13,387 bases of DNA, taken from CAYZNE01 sp964461035 (GTDB taxonomy: Archaea > Nanobdellota > Nanobdellia > Woesearchaeales > CAYZNE01). The stretch covers positions 1-13,387 of the forward strand of contig CAYWRI010000027.1 in the NCBI GenBank assembly GCA_964461035.1, given 5' to 3'. Below the pieces are notes generated by a model. The model saw only the letters and a program-made list of their open reading frames with translations. It did no database searches and was not told the DNA's origin. The first letter of the stretch is position 1. Each line of letters begins with the position of its first letter. This document shows, in pieces, positions 1-6,322 of this stretch. Both the position numbers and the translations under genes were made by a program.

Positions 1-733
1 GACTACTCGGGTATCTAATCCGGTTCGCTCCCCTGGCCTTCGTTCCTCACCGTCAAATCCGTTCTGGTTAGATGCCTTCGCCATTGGTAGTCTTTCAAGG
101 ATTATAACATTCTACCGCTCCCCTTGAAATACTTCTAACCCCTCCCGGTTTCAAGTCTGACAGTGTCCTCTGCACGTTGACTAGTTAAGCTAGACAATTT
201 CACAAAAGATTTATCAAACCGGCTACGAACGCTTTAGACCCAATAAACGTGATTGCCACTTGTGGCGCCGGTATTACCGCGGCTGCTGGCACCGGTCTTT
301 CCCACCACTTATTCGCCAAAGAATTTACCATTGGCAAAAGCCTACACAAAGTGTAAGCAGCAAGGATTCCCCTATCACACTTTCGTGCATTGTAGAAGTT
401 TCGCGCCTGCTGCACCCCGTAGGGCTGGGACAAGTATCTCAGTGTCCCTCTCTGGGCTACCTCTCTCAAGGCCCATACTGATCTCAGGTTTGGTGAGCCA
501 TTACCTCACCAACAGCCTAATCAGCCGCCGTCCAATCCTCAAGCTCGAATTTAAGAAAAAAATCATTCCAGATTATATTTCTTATCAGGTATTAACTTCA
601 GTTTCCCGAAGGTATCTCTGACTTGAGGGCATGTTAACGACGTGTTACTGAGCATTCCGCCTCTATTACTAGAAGACTTGCATGGCTTAGTCGAATCCTC
701 ATAGCAGCAATCTCCCGCAGGATCAACGGGTAT
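1..733 (-). rRNA. 16S ribosomal RNA, 5' part (cut by window edge)
   Basis: Read on the minus strand this is the first half of an archaeal small-subunit rRNA. Near its 5' end it carries TTGATCCTGC. Further on come the conserved blocks ATGCAAGTC, ACGGGGTGCAGCAGGCGCGA, GTGCCAGCAGCCGCGGTAA and, at the window edge, GGATTAGATACCCGAGTAG. The last block is the region around E. coli 785-805, so about half the gene is present and the 3' half lies outside. The archaeal signature at the 344F site and the short variable regions fit a DPANN-like archaeon. The 5' end at about 733 is placed by alignment to the usual archaeal start and may be off by a few bases. No intron is visible in this part. Open frames inside it are not genes. 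Confidence 0.96.
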
Positions 734-880
734 TCTTTCTTAGAACGTCACTTTTAAAGTCGTATTTTACACATGGCTCGATTAATTTTCCTACACCCAA
801 AATTTTTTTAAGAATCTTGGAAATTGATGAACTTATGTTCATATTTGGAGGCCATATATTAAAACTAGTCTGGGGAACCG

Positions 881-906
881 CGAGTTATTTATAAACCTTT
901 CGAGTT
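881..906 (-). promoter_or_regulatory. 16S rRNA promoter (BRE/TATA) with flanking direct repeats
   Basis: On the minus strand the sequence CGAAAGGTTTATAAATAAC holds a purine-rich BRE-like stretch followed by TTTATAAATA (886-895), the best TATA box upstream of the 16S gene. Usual archaeal spacing puts the transcription start near 864, leaving a leader of about 130 bases before the mature 16S end. The hexamer CGAGTT (plus strand) occurs at 881-886 and again at 901-906, exactly 20 bp apart, bracketing the TATA box. The promoter role is inferred from motif and position. Confidence 0.7.
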
Positions 907-1174
907 TAAAGGGGGAGCTAAAATGTTAAAAAAATAATGTCTTGAGATAAAATGATTAAAATATTATATATATGAGCCCAAAAATTTATATTGCAACTAA
1001 ATATTTACTAAAATGTGTAACAACATCGAGAATATTAAATACCACGCCTAATAACTTACCAATTACTATTAAAGTTACAAAGCCAATAAATATTTAAATA
1101 GATATTAATAAAAAGGATATAAAGAAAGAATAATTAAAATTAAAGAAAAAATCATATTTTATATATTCTAAAAA

Positions 1175-1181
1175 GGGGTGA
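1175..1181 (+). promoter_or_regulatory. Shine-Dalgarno site of gap
   Basis: GGGGTGA matches the anti-SD core (GGTGA) and lies 5 bases before ATG 1187. It overlaps the alternative GTG start at 1178, which argues against that longer start. Confidence 0.75.
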
Positions 1182-1186
1182 GTGTA

Positions 1187-2194
1187 ATGATTAATGTTGC
1201 TATAAATGGTTTTGGTAGAATAGGAAGACAAGTTTTTAAAGCAATCCATGAAAAATATTCTGAAGAAGTTAATGTTGTTGCTATAAATGATCTTACTGAT
1301 ACAGCAACTCTTGCTCATCTTCTGAAGTATGATAGTGTTCATGGAAAATTTAATGCAAAAATTGAGCATAATAAAAACATGTTAATAATAGATGATAGAG
1401 AAATTCATGTTTTAAAAGAAAGAGATCCTGAAGTTTTACCTTGGAAACATTTAAGTGTTGATATTGTCGTCGAATCAACAGGTTTTTTTAGAACAAAAGA
1501 ATTAGCAGAAAAACATATCAAAGCAGGTGCTAGAAAAGTAATAATAAGTGCTCCAGCAAAAGGGGACGATGTTAAAACAATTGTCTTAGGTGTTAATGAA
1601 AACACATATAACCCTAAAGAACATAACATTATTAGCAATGCAAGTTGTACTACTAATTGTTTAGCACCAATAGTAAAAGTTTTAGAAGATAATTTTGGAA
1701 TAGAAAAAGGATTTATGACAACAATTCATAGTTATACTGCAGATCAAAGAATTGTGGATGCGCCTCACAGCGACTTGAGAAGAGGAAGAAGTGCTGCACT
1801 AAACATTGTTCCAACATCTACAGGTGCAGCAATAGCAGTAACAAAAGTGATTCCTTCACTTCAAGGAAAATTAGATGGAATAGCTATGCGAGTTCCTACA
1901 CCTGATGGAAGTGTTACGGATTTTGTTTGTCAATTAAAAAAGAATGTTACAAAAGAACAAGTTAATACTCTTTTTATGAATGTGGCAAAACATCATATGC
2001 GCGGAATTCTTGAATATTCAACAGAACCTCTTGTCTCCACAGATATTGTGGGAAATCAACATAGTAGTATCTTTGATTCAGAATTAACACGTGTAAATGG
2101 TAATTTATTAAAAATTATTTCTTGGTATGATAATGAAGTTGGTTATTCTTATAGGGTCGCAGACCTAATAATGTTCATACAAAGAAAAAAATAA
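1187..2194 (+). CDS. gap: Glyceraldehyde-3-phosphate dehydrogenase, bacterial-type class I
   Basis: This enzyme carries out the reversible phosphorylating oxidation of glyceraldehyde 3-phosphate to 1,3-bisphosphoglycerate in glycolysis/gluconeogenesis, in the cytosol as a tetramer. The 335-residue length is normal for the family. It shows the Rossmann motif NGFGRIGR (7-14), Asp35 after the second strand (INDLTD), the active-site block SNASCTTNC with catalytic Cys154, the partner His181 (TTIHSYT), STGAA (211-215) and the C-terminal SWYDNEVGYS. These are marks of the bacterial/eukaryotic class, not the archaeal type II enzyme. Asp35 suggests NAD use, but the DAPH segment (191-194) has Ala where strict NAD enzymes usually have Leu, so dual cofactor use is possible. 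ATG 1187 is chosen over the in-frame GTG at 1178 because GGTGA (1177-1181) is a good Shine-Dalgarno 5 bases before it. Confidence 0.96.
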   Translation: MINVAINGFGRIGRQVFKAIHEKYSEEVNVVAINDLTDTATLAHLLKYDSVHGKFNAKIEHNKNMLIIDDREIHVLKERDPEVLPWKHLSVDIVVESTGFFRTKELAEKHIKAGARKVIISAPAKGDDVKTIVLGVNENTYNPKEHNIISNASCTTNCLAPIVKVLEDNFGIEKGFMTTIHSYTADQRIVDAPHSDLRRGRSAALNIVPTSTGAAIAVTKVIPSLQGKLDGIAMRVPTPDGSVTDFVCQLKKNVTKEQVNTLFMNVAKHHMRGILEYSTEPLVSTDIVGNQHSSIFDSELTRVNGNLLKIISWYDNEVGYSYRVADLIMFIQRKK

Positions 2195-2222
2195 AGTTAT
2201 TATTTTTATTTTTTGTTTAAAG
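2195..2222. terminator. T-rich convergent 3' ends of gap and the 2206 gene
   Basis: After the gap stop codon the plus strand reads as a run of T-rich tracts (about 2199-2219) that overlaps the last codons of the convergent gene. Archaeal termination typically occurs on such T tracts without a hairpin, so gap transcription probably ends here. This is inferred from composition only. Confidence 0.45.
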
Positions 2223-2883
2223 AAGACTTAGAAACAACTCTAAACTTTTTAGTAATATCATTAAGTTCTTTTACATTATTGACAAATACTGGAAGAACAT
2301 TACTAAATACTTTTTCCATTGCTTTTAATTCAGCGCCAACATTTAATATATTTTTATCATATTCACCAACTTTACCTATTACGGCTTTATGAAGTTCATT
2401 GAATTGATCTTTTAAATCTGAAAATTCTTGTTCTAATTTTATAACTTTTTGTTCTGTTCTATTTTTCCAAGCTATAATCTTATTAACATGTTTTATTAAA
2501 TCATTCCATTTTTCTTCAATTATGGTTTCAATAAGTTCTTCATTTGTAGAACCAACCATTCCTGGATCTGCTAACGGCATTTCATTAATCTGTCCTGGAG
2601 AAGCAGGACCAGGAGAAGGCATTCCGAAATCTCCCCCATCAGCTAAATCTGGAAAATTTGAATCTGATTGATTATTAAATGAATCATTGTTTTTTGGCAT
2701 AATATTATTTTGATTTGTTGTATTCATAGTGTTCACGCCTCCTAGTTGAGTTTGATTAAGAGCATCAAAAATATTAGTATTATTATATCCTTGCCTTTCA
2801 AGAGTCTGAATTATTTGATTATTACTCAACCCTTGAACTTTAAGAGTATTTATTTTTCCAATAAGACTTTGAATATCACTCAT
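2206..2883 (-). CDS. Uncharacterised protein: N-terminal helical motif, Gly/Pro linker, C-terminal coiled coil
   Basis: I cannot name this family. The 225-residue protein has three parts. Residues 1-48 are predicted helices with the pattern LSNNQIIQTLERQGYNNTNI, a small helical unit of the UBA-like or HTH-like sort. Residues 49-112 are a low-complexity Asn-, Gly- and Pro-rich linker. Residues 113-225 form a charged helical/coiled-coil region with a Trp pair (EEKW, AWKN) and the block KVGEYDKNILNVGAELKAME. From memory the last block resembles proteins common in DPANN genomes, all of unknown function. No signal peptide or membrane segment is seen. ATG 2883 is preferred because TTTTTAAA (2906-2913) lies about 26 bp upstream, fitting a leaderless transcript. 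A GTG at 2898 after AAAGGG is a real alternative that adds 5 residues. The stop is only 11 bp from the convergent gap stop. Confidence 0.8.
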   Translation of the reverse strand: MSDIQSLIGKINTLKVQGLSNNQIIQTLERQGYNNTNIFDALNQTQLGGVNTMNTTNQNNIMPKNNDSFNNQSDSNFPDLADGGDFGMPSPGPASPGQINEMPLADPGMVGSTNEELIETIIEEKWNDLIKHVNKIIAWKNRTEQKVIKLEQEFSDLKDQFNELHKAVIGKVGEYDKNILNVGAELKAMEKVFSNVLPVFVNNVKELNDITKKFRVVSKSSLNKK

Positions 2884-2946
2884 GCTATTAAAATACACAC
2901 TACCCTTTAAAAATATTATTAATATTTAGTTAATGAGATAAATTAA

Positions 2947-2958
2947 ACTCTATAGAGT
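2947..2958. promoter_or_regulatory. 12-bp perfect palindrome upstream of the 2206-2883 gene
   Basis: ACTCTATAGAGT is a perfect inverted repeat with no spacer, 64 bp before the probable start at 2883 and between that gene and csp. Its size suits a dimeric regulator. Beside it the 9-mer ATTCAAAAT occurs twice (about 2963-2971 and 2980-2988). Function is unknown, and short palindromes do occur by chance in AT-rich DNA. Confidence 0.35.
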
Positions 2959-3020
2959 AATAATTCAAAATAGAAATTATTCAAAATGTAAAATAATAAA
3001 AAAATAGAAATTGGTTTAAA

Positions 3021-3212
3021 TTATTCTTTTTTGACATTAACTGCTTTTGGACCTCTGTCCCCTTGTTCAACATCAAATGTAACTGTATCATTTTCATTTA
3101 AAATTGTTCCTTCGTCTAGTGCTGATCGATGTACAAAAATTTCTGATCCATCTTCAGCAGTAATAAATCCAAATCCATTGTTTTCATTAAAAAATTTTAT
3201 TGTTCCTTTCAT
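3021..3212 (-). CDS. Cold-shock domain protein (CspA family)
   Basis: This 63-residue single cold-shock domain is predicted to bind single-stranded RNA/DNA and act as an RNA chaperone in the cytoplasm. The start MKGTIKFFNENNGFGFI holds the aromatic surface Phe7, Phe8, Phe14 and Phe16 with RNP1 (NGFGFI, 12-17). RNP2 is IFVHRS (25-30), with Arg where many bacterial members have Phe or Met. The C-terminal GDRGPKAVNVKK is the usual final strand. The length is typical. The start is set by a strong Shine-Dalgarno AAGGAG 8 bases before the ATG. The family is widespread in bacteria and patchy in archaea, so an old bacterial acquisition is plausible. Many CspA proteins respond to cold or growth phase. 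Here the tandem repeats upstream are the only visible candidate control element. Confidence 0.95.
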   Translation of the reverse strand: MKGTIKFFNENNGFGFITAEDGSEIFVHRSALDEGTILNENDTVTFDVEQGDRGPKAVNVKKE

Positions 3213-3220
3213 TTTTTTAT

Positions 3221-3226
3221 CTCCTT
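3221..3226 (-). promoter_or_regulatory. Shine-Dalgarno site of the cold-shock gene
   Basis: The minus strand reads AAGGAG, with 8 bases to the ATG at 3212. It is one of the strongest ribosome-binding sites in the window, fitting a highly expressed small protein. Confidence 0.8.
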
Positions 3227-3251
3227 ATTCGTTTTATATTCAGAAATCATC

Positions 3252-3297
3252 TTAAAACTGTGTTAAATAATAATTTAAAACTGTGTTAAATAATAAT
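3252..3297 (-). repeat. Exact 23-bp tandem duplication in the csp upstream region
   Basis: Two identical head-to-tail 23-bp units lie at 3252-3274 and 3275-3297, each beginning TTAAAACTGTGTTAAATA on the plus strand, followed by a 4-base start of a third. On the minus strand each unit ends in a TATA-like TTTTAA. The copy nearest the gene would place a start near 3228, just before the Shine-Dalgarno. The duplication therefore repeats the putative core promoter of csp. It could be a recent slippage event or a doubled regulator site. Confidence 0.85.
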
Positions 3298-3455
3298 TTA
3301 ATAGTTAAAAAGCTCTGATATAAACACATAGGAAAAATCTCTCCTTTTTAAATTCTTCTATTTATTTACTTTATTTTCTATCATTTTCAACTATTACCAA
3401 TTATTTTAGTACTAATTCTTTTCAACACATTACACAATATCCTCTAACAACAAAA

Positions 3456-3467
3456 AGTTTTTAATAT
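3456..3467 (+). promoter_or_regulatory. TATA box of the histidine phosphatase gene (leaderless)
   Basis: AAAAAG followed by TTTTTAATAT (centre about 3462) has the BRE/TATA layout. It lies about 26 bp before ATG 3488, and no Shine-Dalgarno precedes that ATG. This predicts that transcription starts at or next to the start codon. Confidence 0.55.
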
Positions 3468-3487
3468 GTATAAATTTCAAATTGTGT

Positions 3488-4060
3488 ATGAGATTAATAA
3501 TTGTTAGACATGGTGAAACAATTGACAATATAAAAAAAGTCTTTCGAGGGCAAGGTGATGGTCAATTATCTGAAAGAGGAATAGAACAGGCTAAAAAGGT
3601 CGGTATCAGATTTAAAGATAAAAAAATTGACAAGGTTTATTCTAGTGATTCTAAACGCGCAATTGATACGACCAAAGAAATCTTAAAATACCATCCCGAT
3701 TTAAAATTAAATCTTGACAAAAGACTTAGAGAAAGATCATTTGGAAAATTAGAAGGCAAGCCTTGGCCTAAAAATTGGGATTGGAACAATTTTCCTGATT
3801 TTGTTGAAACAGATAAAGCTTTATGTGAAAGAGCAAAAGAATTTCTTGACGACACATGTCAGAAAAATAGAAATAAAACTGTTTTAATTGTTTGTCATGG
3901 TGGAATAAAAAATGCATTCATAACCATAATTCATAATAAATCTTATTTGGAATTCAGAAGTTGGGAATGGACTAAAAATACAGGTGTTTCAGAATTTGAA
4001 ATAAAAGAAGATGGAAATCATAAAATTCATTTCTTAAATTGTATTAAACACTTAGCATAA
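3488..4060 (+). CDS. Histidine phosphatase family protein (phosphoglycerate mutase-like)
   Basis: This 190-residue protein belongs to the branch-1 histidine phosphatase superfamily. It uses a phospho-histidine intermediate to move or remove phosphate. The signature VRHGET (6-11) gives the nucleophile His8 with Arg7. Arg57 lies in the SSDSKRAIDT block, Glu82 in the RERSFGKLEG block is the likely proton donor, and VCHGG (135-139) gives the second His137. All four catalytic-pocket residues are present, so it should be active. The block ERSFGKLEG resembles phosphatases of the CobC/PhoE group more than true cofactor-dependent phosphoglycerate mutases, and the protein is shorter than those (about 230-250). 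The substrate cannot be assigned. ATG 3488 is chosen over TTG 3482 because the family starts with MRLIIVRHGE. The stop is 11 bp from the convergent surface-protein gene. Confidence 0.92.
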   Translation: MRLIIVRHGETIDNIKKVFRGQGDGQLSERGIEQAKKVGIRFKDKKIDKVYSSDSKRAIDTTKEILKYHPDLKLNLDKRLRERSFGKLEGKPWPKNWDWNNFPDFVETDKALCERAKEFLDDTCQKNRNKTVLIVCHGGIKNAFITIIHNKSYLEFRSWEWTKNTGVSEFEIKEDGNHKIHFLNCIKHLA

Positions 4061-4071
4061 ATACTGAATAA

Positions 4072-6123
4072 CTAATCTAAATGAGAATTTATATATGTTA
4101 ATATGTGAAATAGAATTGATGTTAATTCATATAAATTTGATTTTTCTACCTCATCAAGAGCTTCATATTCTTCTATTATTTTCATGTATAATTCTTTTGC
4201 TCGTTCTTTATCATTATTTTGTAATTTTAAAAACGCTTCATTTAGAAGAGAAAGTATTTTTTCAATTATGTTATTTGAATTATTATCAGATTTAGAAAAA
4301 TTTATTTTTACTGGCTTAAAGTTTTTTATATCTATTTCATCAGAAATATTAAACAAGAACAATTTTAAAATATTAAAATCAAGTTTTAATTCATCAACTT
4401 TTGATTTTATAATTTGTCTACCATTAAGTTCCATAATTATAAATCTTTCAATCAAATCTAATAATACTTTTCTGAATTCTTCTGTTGTATCTAATTTGTT
4501 TATTTTTTCAATAAATTCGGCTTTAGAAGATTCTACTGCAATATCAAACATAGCAGAAAAAGTTTTTCTTAAAAGTATGAAAAGATTATCTTGTAATTTT
4601 ATATATTCAGAATCATTTGTTTCATTAGTAATAGTATTAACCCTTTTTTCAAGACTTACCAAATAACTAATAATATCTTGTCTAGAAGAACCTGTTAAAT
4701 ATATTTGTCTTGCACTTTTCTTTACAATTGACCAAATAAATTTAGAGAATAACTGATTAATTTTTTTATGAAATAGTTTATAGATTACAAGTGCAATAAC
4801 AAATAACAACACAAGTACAGTTATGAATAGAGTTAAAGTTTTATTTGTATCTTGTAATGTTGAAGGTAAAACTATTTGTTTACAAGGTTCACAAGGTCCA
4901 CCACAATCTATGTCTAATTCACCATTATTCTGAACTTTATCAAAACAGGATTCTACATAAACACAAAGTCTACTTGTTTCAGCTAAACCAAATTTAATTT
5001 GATCTTCAAGAGAACATTTATTTTTATCTACACAAGACCTTTCTTCTGTTCCATCTTTTCTACAAGGAGTCCAAAGTGTACAATCCCAATTAGGATAACA
5101 AGAAGGTTTGGTTGAATAATTACAATCTTCATAAATTGTTTTTTCATAATTATCCGGGTCACATGCTTCTTTATCATAACAATCTCTTTTTTTATAACCA
5201 CTTAAAAAATCGGGATGTCTATCTAAATCAGGTGGATAACAATCGCTCCATTCTAAGCAACTCCAATCTTCTTCACAAGTTCGAATAAAACCTCCGCCAC
5301 CTCCACTTCCTCCACCTCCAGAAGAGGAAGAAGAACTAAGTTGAGATTCAACAGTGTCTTGATTTGTACAATCAATATAAACATTAACTAAAGGATTTGA
5401 AACATCTGTAGCTAAAGAAGGATCCTCTGCAATAAATAAAACAGTTTGTGGATCGCAATAATCTCCTGCAGTTATTATTACATCCCCTGTTTCATCTATT
5501 TCTATATCAAGAATGGGTGAATGATCTGAAGAATAAAATGCTAAAACATCTTCATCTACATCTCGAAAATTAGAATATAGATTTATTAAGTAAGATTCGT
5601 ATGGTTTTAGATGTATATCAGTTATATTTCTAAAGTATTCAGGAGGAGTATTTTCGTAAATCAAACTGAAATTGTATTCATAATTAGATATTTGTTCTCG
5701 ACTACAAGTATCGCCACTTTCAGTTACTGAAATAATTGCGGAGTGATTACCTTCAGTAGATTGTGAAACTGTGAAATTAAAAAATCCTGTTCTATTAATT
5801 TGAAAGATTGTGGGTAATGATGTAAATTCTGAAGAAAAAATTAATGCATCATCATCGTTGAGTGTATAATTTAAAGAACAATTTGCTGATTCACCAAATC
5901 TTAAAGAAAAATTATTTCCACACTGATCTACAGGAGAATCCATATAACCAAGTTTGTCTATGCAAAATCGTACATACCCTAAATTAGAATTTGCTTTAGC
6001 TGTAAAAGGATTTAAACTAAATAAATTAGTATTGAATATTGAAGAAGAAAGCACAAAGAGATTAAAAACTACCATAAATATAGCTAAGACTAATATAATT
6101 ACTTTGAAATAATTTTTATTCAT
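4072..6123 (-). CDS. Membrane-anchored surface protein: cadherin-like domain, TSP1-like cysteine repeats, cytoplasmic helical domain
   Basis: This 683-residue protein begins with a hydrophobic segment (7-29), a signal peptide or anchor. The outer part follows. Residues about 160-250 look like a cadherin/dystroglycan-type Ig fold (PPEY, FRDVDEDVLAFYSSD). Residues 264-279 are a Ser/Gly linker. Two TSP1-like units follow, CEEDWSCLEWSDC (283-295) and CYPNWDCTLWTPC (342-354), then CFDKVQNNGELDIDCGG with CEPC (393-414), a Cys-rich motif I recall from other archaeal surface proteins. Several NxS/T sites are open to N-glycosylation. A second membrane segment (about 429-451) is followed by K-rich cytoplasmic sequence and a mainly helical domain, ending in a TPR-like pair of helices (619-665). 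The outside cysteines probably form disulfides. The layout suggests an adhesion or sensing protein, but no partner or enzyme activity is visible. A TATA box 26 bp before the ATG suggests leaderless expression. Confidence 0.88.
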   Translation of the reverse strand: MNKNYFKVIILVLAIFMVVFNLFVLSSSIFNTNLFSLNPFTAKANSNLGYVRFCIDKLGYMDSPVDQCGNNFSLRFGESANCSLNYTLNDDDALIFSSEFTSLPTIFQINRTGFFNFTVSQSTEGNHSAIISVTESGDTCSREQISNYEYNFSLIYENTPPEYFRNITDIHLKPYESYLINLYSNFRDVDEDVLAFYSSDHSPILDIEIDETGDVIITAGDYCDPQTVLFIAEDPSLATDVSNPLVNVYIDCTNQDTVESQLSSSSSSGGGGSGGGGGFIRTCEEDWSCLEWSDCYPPDLDRHPDFLSGYKKRDCYDKEACDPDNYEKTIYEDCNYSTKPSCYPNWDCTLWTPCRKDGTEERSCVDKNKCSLEDQIKFGLAETSRLCVYVESCFDKVQNNGELDIDCGGPCEPCKQIVLPSTLQDTNKTLTLFITVLVLLFVIALVIYKLFHKKINQLFSKFIWSIVKKSARQIYLTGSSRQDIISYLVSLEKRVNTITNETNDSEYIKLQDNLFILLRKTFSAMFDIAVESSKAEFIEKINKLDTTEEFRKVLLDLIERFIIMELNGRQIIKSKVDELKLDFNILKLFLFNISDEIDIKNFKPVKINFSKSDNNSNNIIEKILSLLNEAFLKLQNNDKERAKELYMKIIEEYEALDEVEKSNLYELTSILFHILTYINSHLD

Positions 6124-6143
6124 TATGTTATTGTCCCAGACAT

Positions 6144-6163
6144 TATATTTTAAAAACTTTCTT
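6144..6163 (-). promoter_or_regulatory. BRE/TATA of the surface protein gene (leaderless)
   Basis: The minus strand reads AAGAAAG then TTTTTAAAATATAA. The TATA centre (about 6152) is close to 26 bp before the ATG at 6123, and no clear Shine-Dalgarno is present, so the mRNA probably starts at or a few bases before the start codon. The AGAAAG element is also found before the TATA box of the divergent pyrG. Confidence 0.55.
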
Positions 6164-6261
6164 ATTATAGAATTAATCTAGAATTATAATATACCTTATC
6201 TTGAGGCGAATTAAAGCTCCCAGTTTCTTAGAATAAACTTCTAAAGTATATTCTGGACAAA

Positions 6262-6277
6262 AGAAAGATTTAAATAT
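6262..6277 (+). promoter_or_regulatory. BRE/TATA of pyrG
   Basis: AGAAAG followed by ATTTAAATAT (TATA centre about 6273) predicts a start near 6299 and a 5' leader of about 24 bases, which includes the Shine-Dalgarno at 6312-6317. Motif and spacing agree well with archaeal promoters. Confidence 0.65.
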
Positions 6278-6311
6278 GAGTATCAAAGAGTTAAGTAATA
6301 TAGTTGGATGT

Positions 6312-6317
6312 GAGGTG
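6312..6317 (+). promoter_or_regulatory. Shine-Dalgarno site of pyrG
   Basis: GAGGTG ends 5 bases before ATG 6323 and matches the archaeal anti-SD (GGAGGTGA) over six bases. It fixes the start codon. Confidence 0.8.
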
Positions 6318-6322
6318 TATTT

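Larger units (their letters stand above)
734..1186. other. Spacer between 16S and gap: rRNA leader plus AT-rich gap promoter region
   Basis: No gene longer than a few codons is supported here. The left part (734 to about 864) is the predicted pre-16S leader. It contains a perfect hairpin at 827-842 (ATGAAC/GTTCAT with a 4-base loop), and it should hold the 5' strand of the rRNA processing stem, whose partner is outside the window. The right part (about 910-1174) is very AT-rich. TATTTAAATA at 1091-1100 and TTTTATATATT at about 1157-1167 are both possible TATA boxes for the gap gene. I see no tRNA or box C/D RNA. Confidence 0.6.

Noticed and set aside
200..621. Open reading frames on both strands inside 1-733
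   Set aside because: They lie in conserved 16S rRNA sequence and match no protein pattern.
1178..1186. Longer GAPDH start at GTG 1178
   Set aside because: It overlaps the Shine-Dalgarno, and the family starts at the MINVAINGFGRIG position.
3031..3255. Plus-strand frame opposite csp
   Set aside because: It is antisense to a clear cold-shock gene with a strong ribosome-binding site.
3252..3297. Start of a CRISPR array
   Set aside because: The two 23-bp units are directly adjacent with no spacer, and no cas gene is present.
3488..4060. Call as glycolytic phosphoglycerate mutase
   Set aside because: It is too short, and the block around Glu82 resembles broad phosphatases, so only the superfamily is supported.
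4095..4666. Plus-strand frames opposite the surface protein gene
   Set aside because: They are shadows of an AT-rich coding strand with no domain and no ribosome-binding site.
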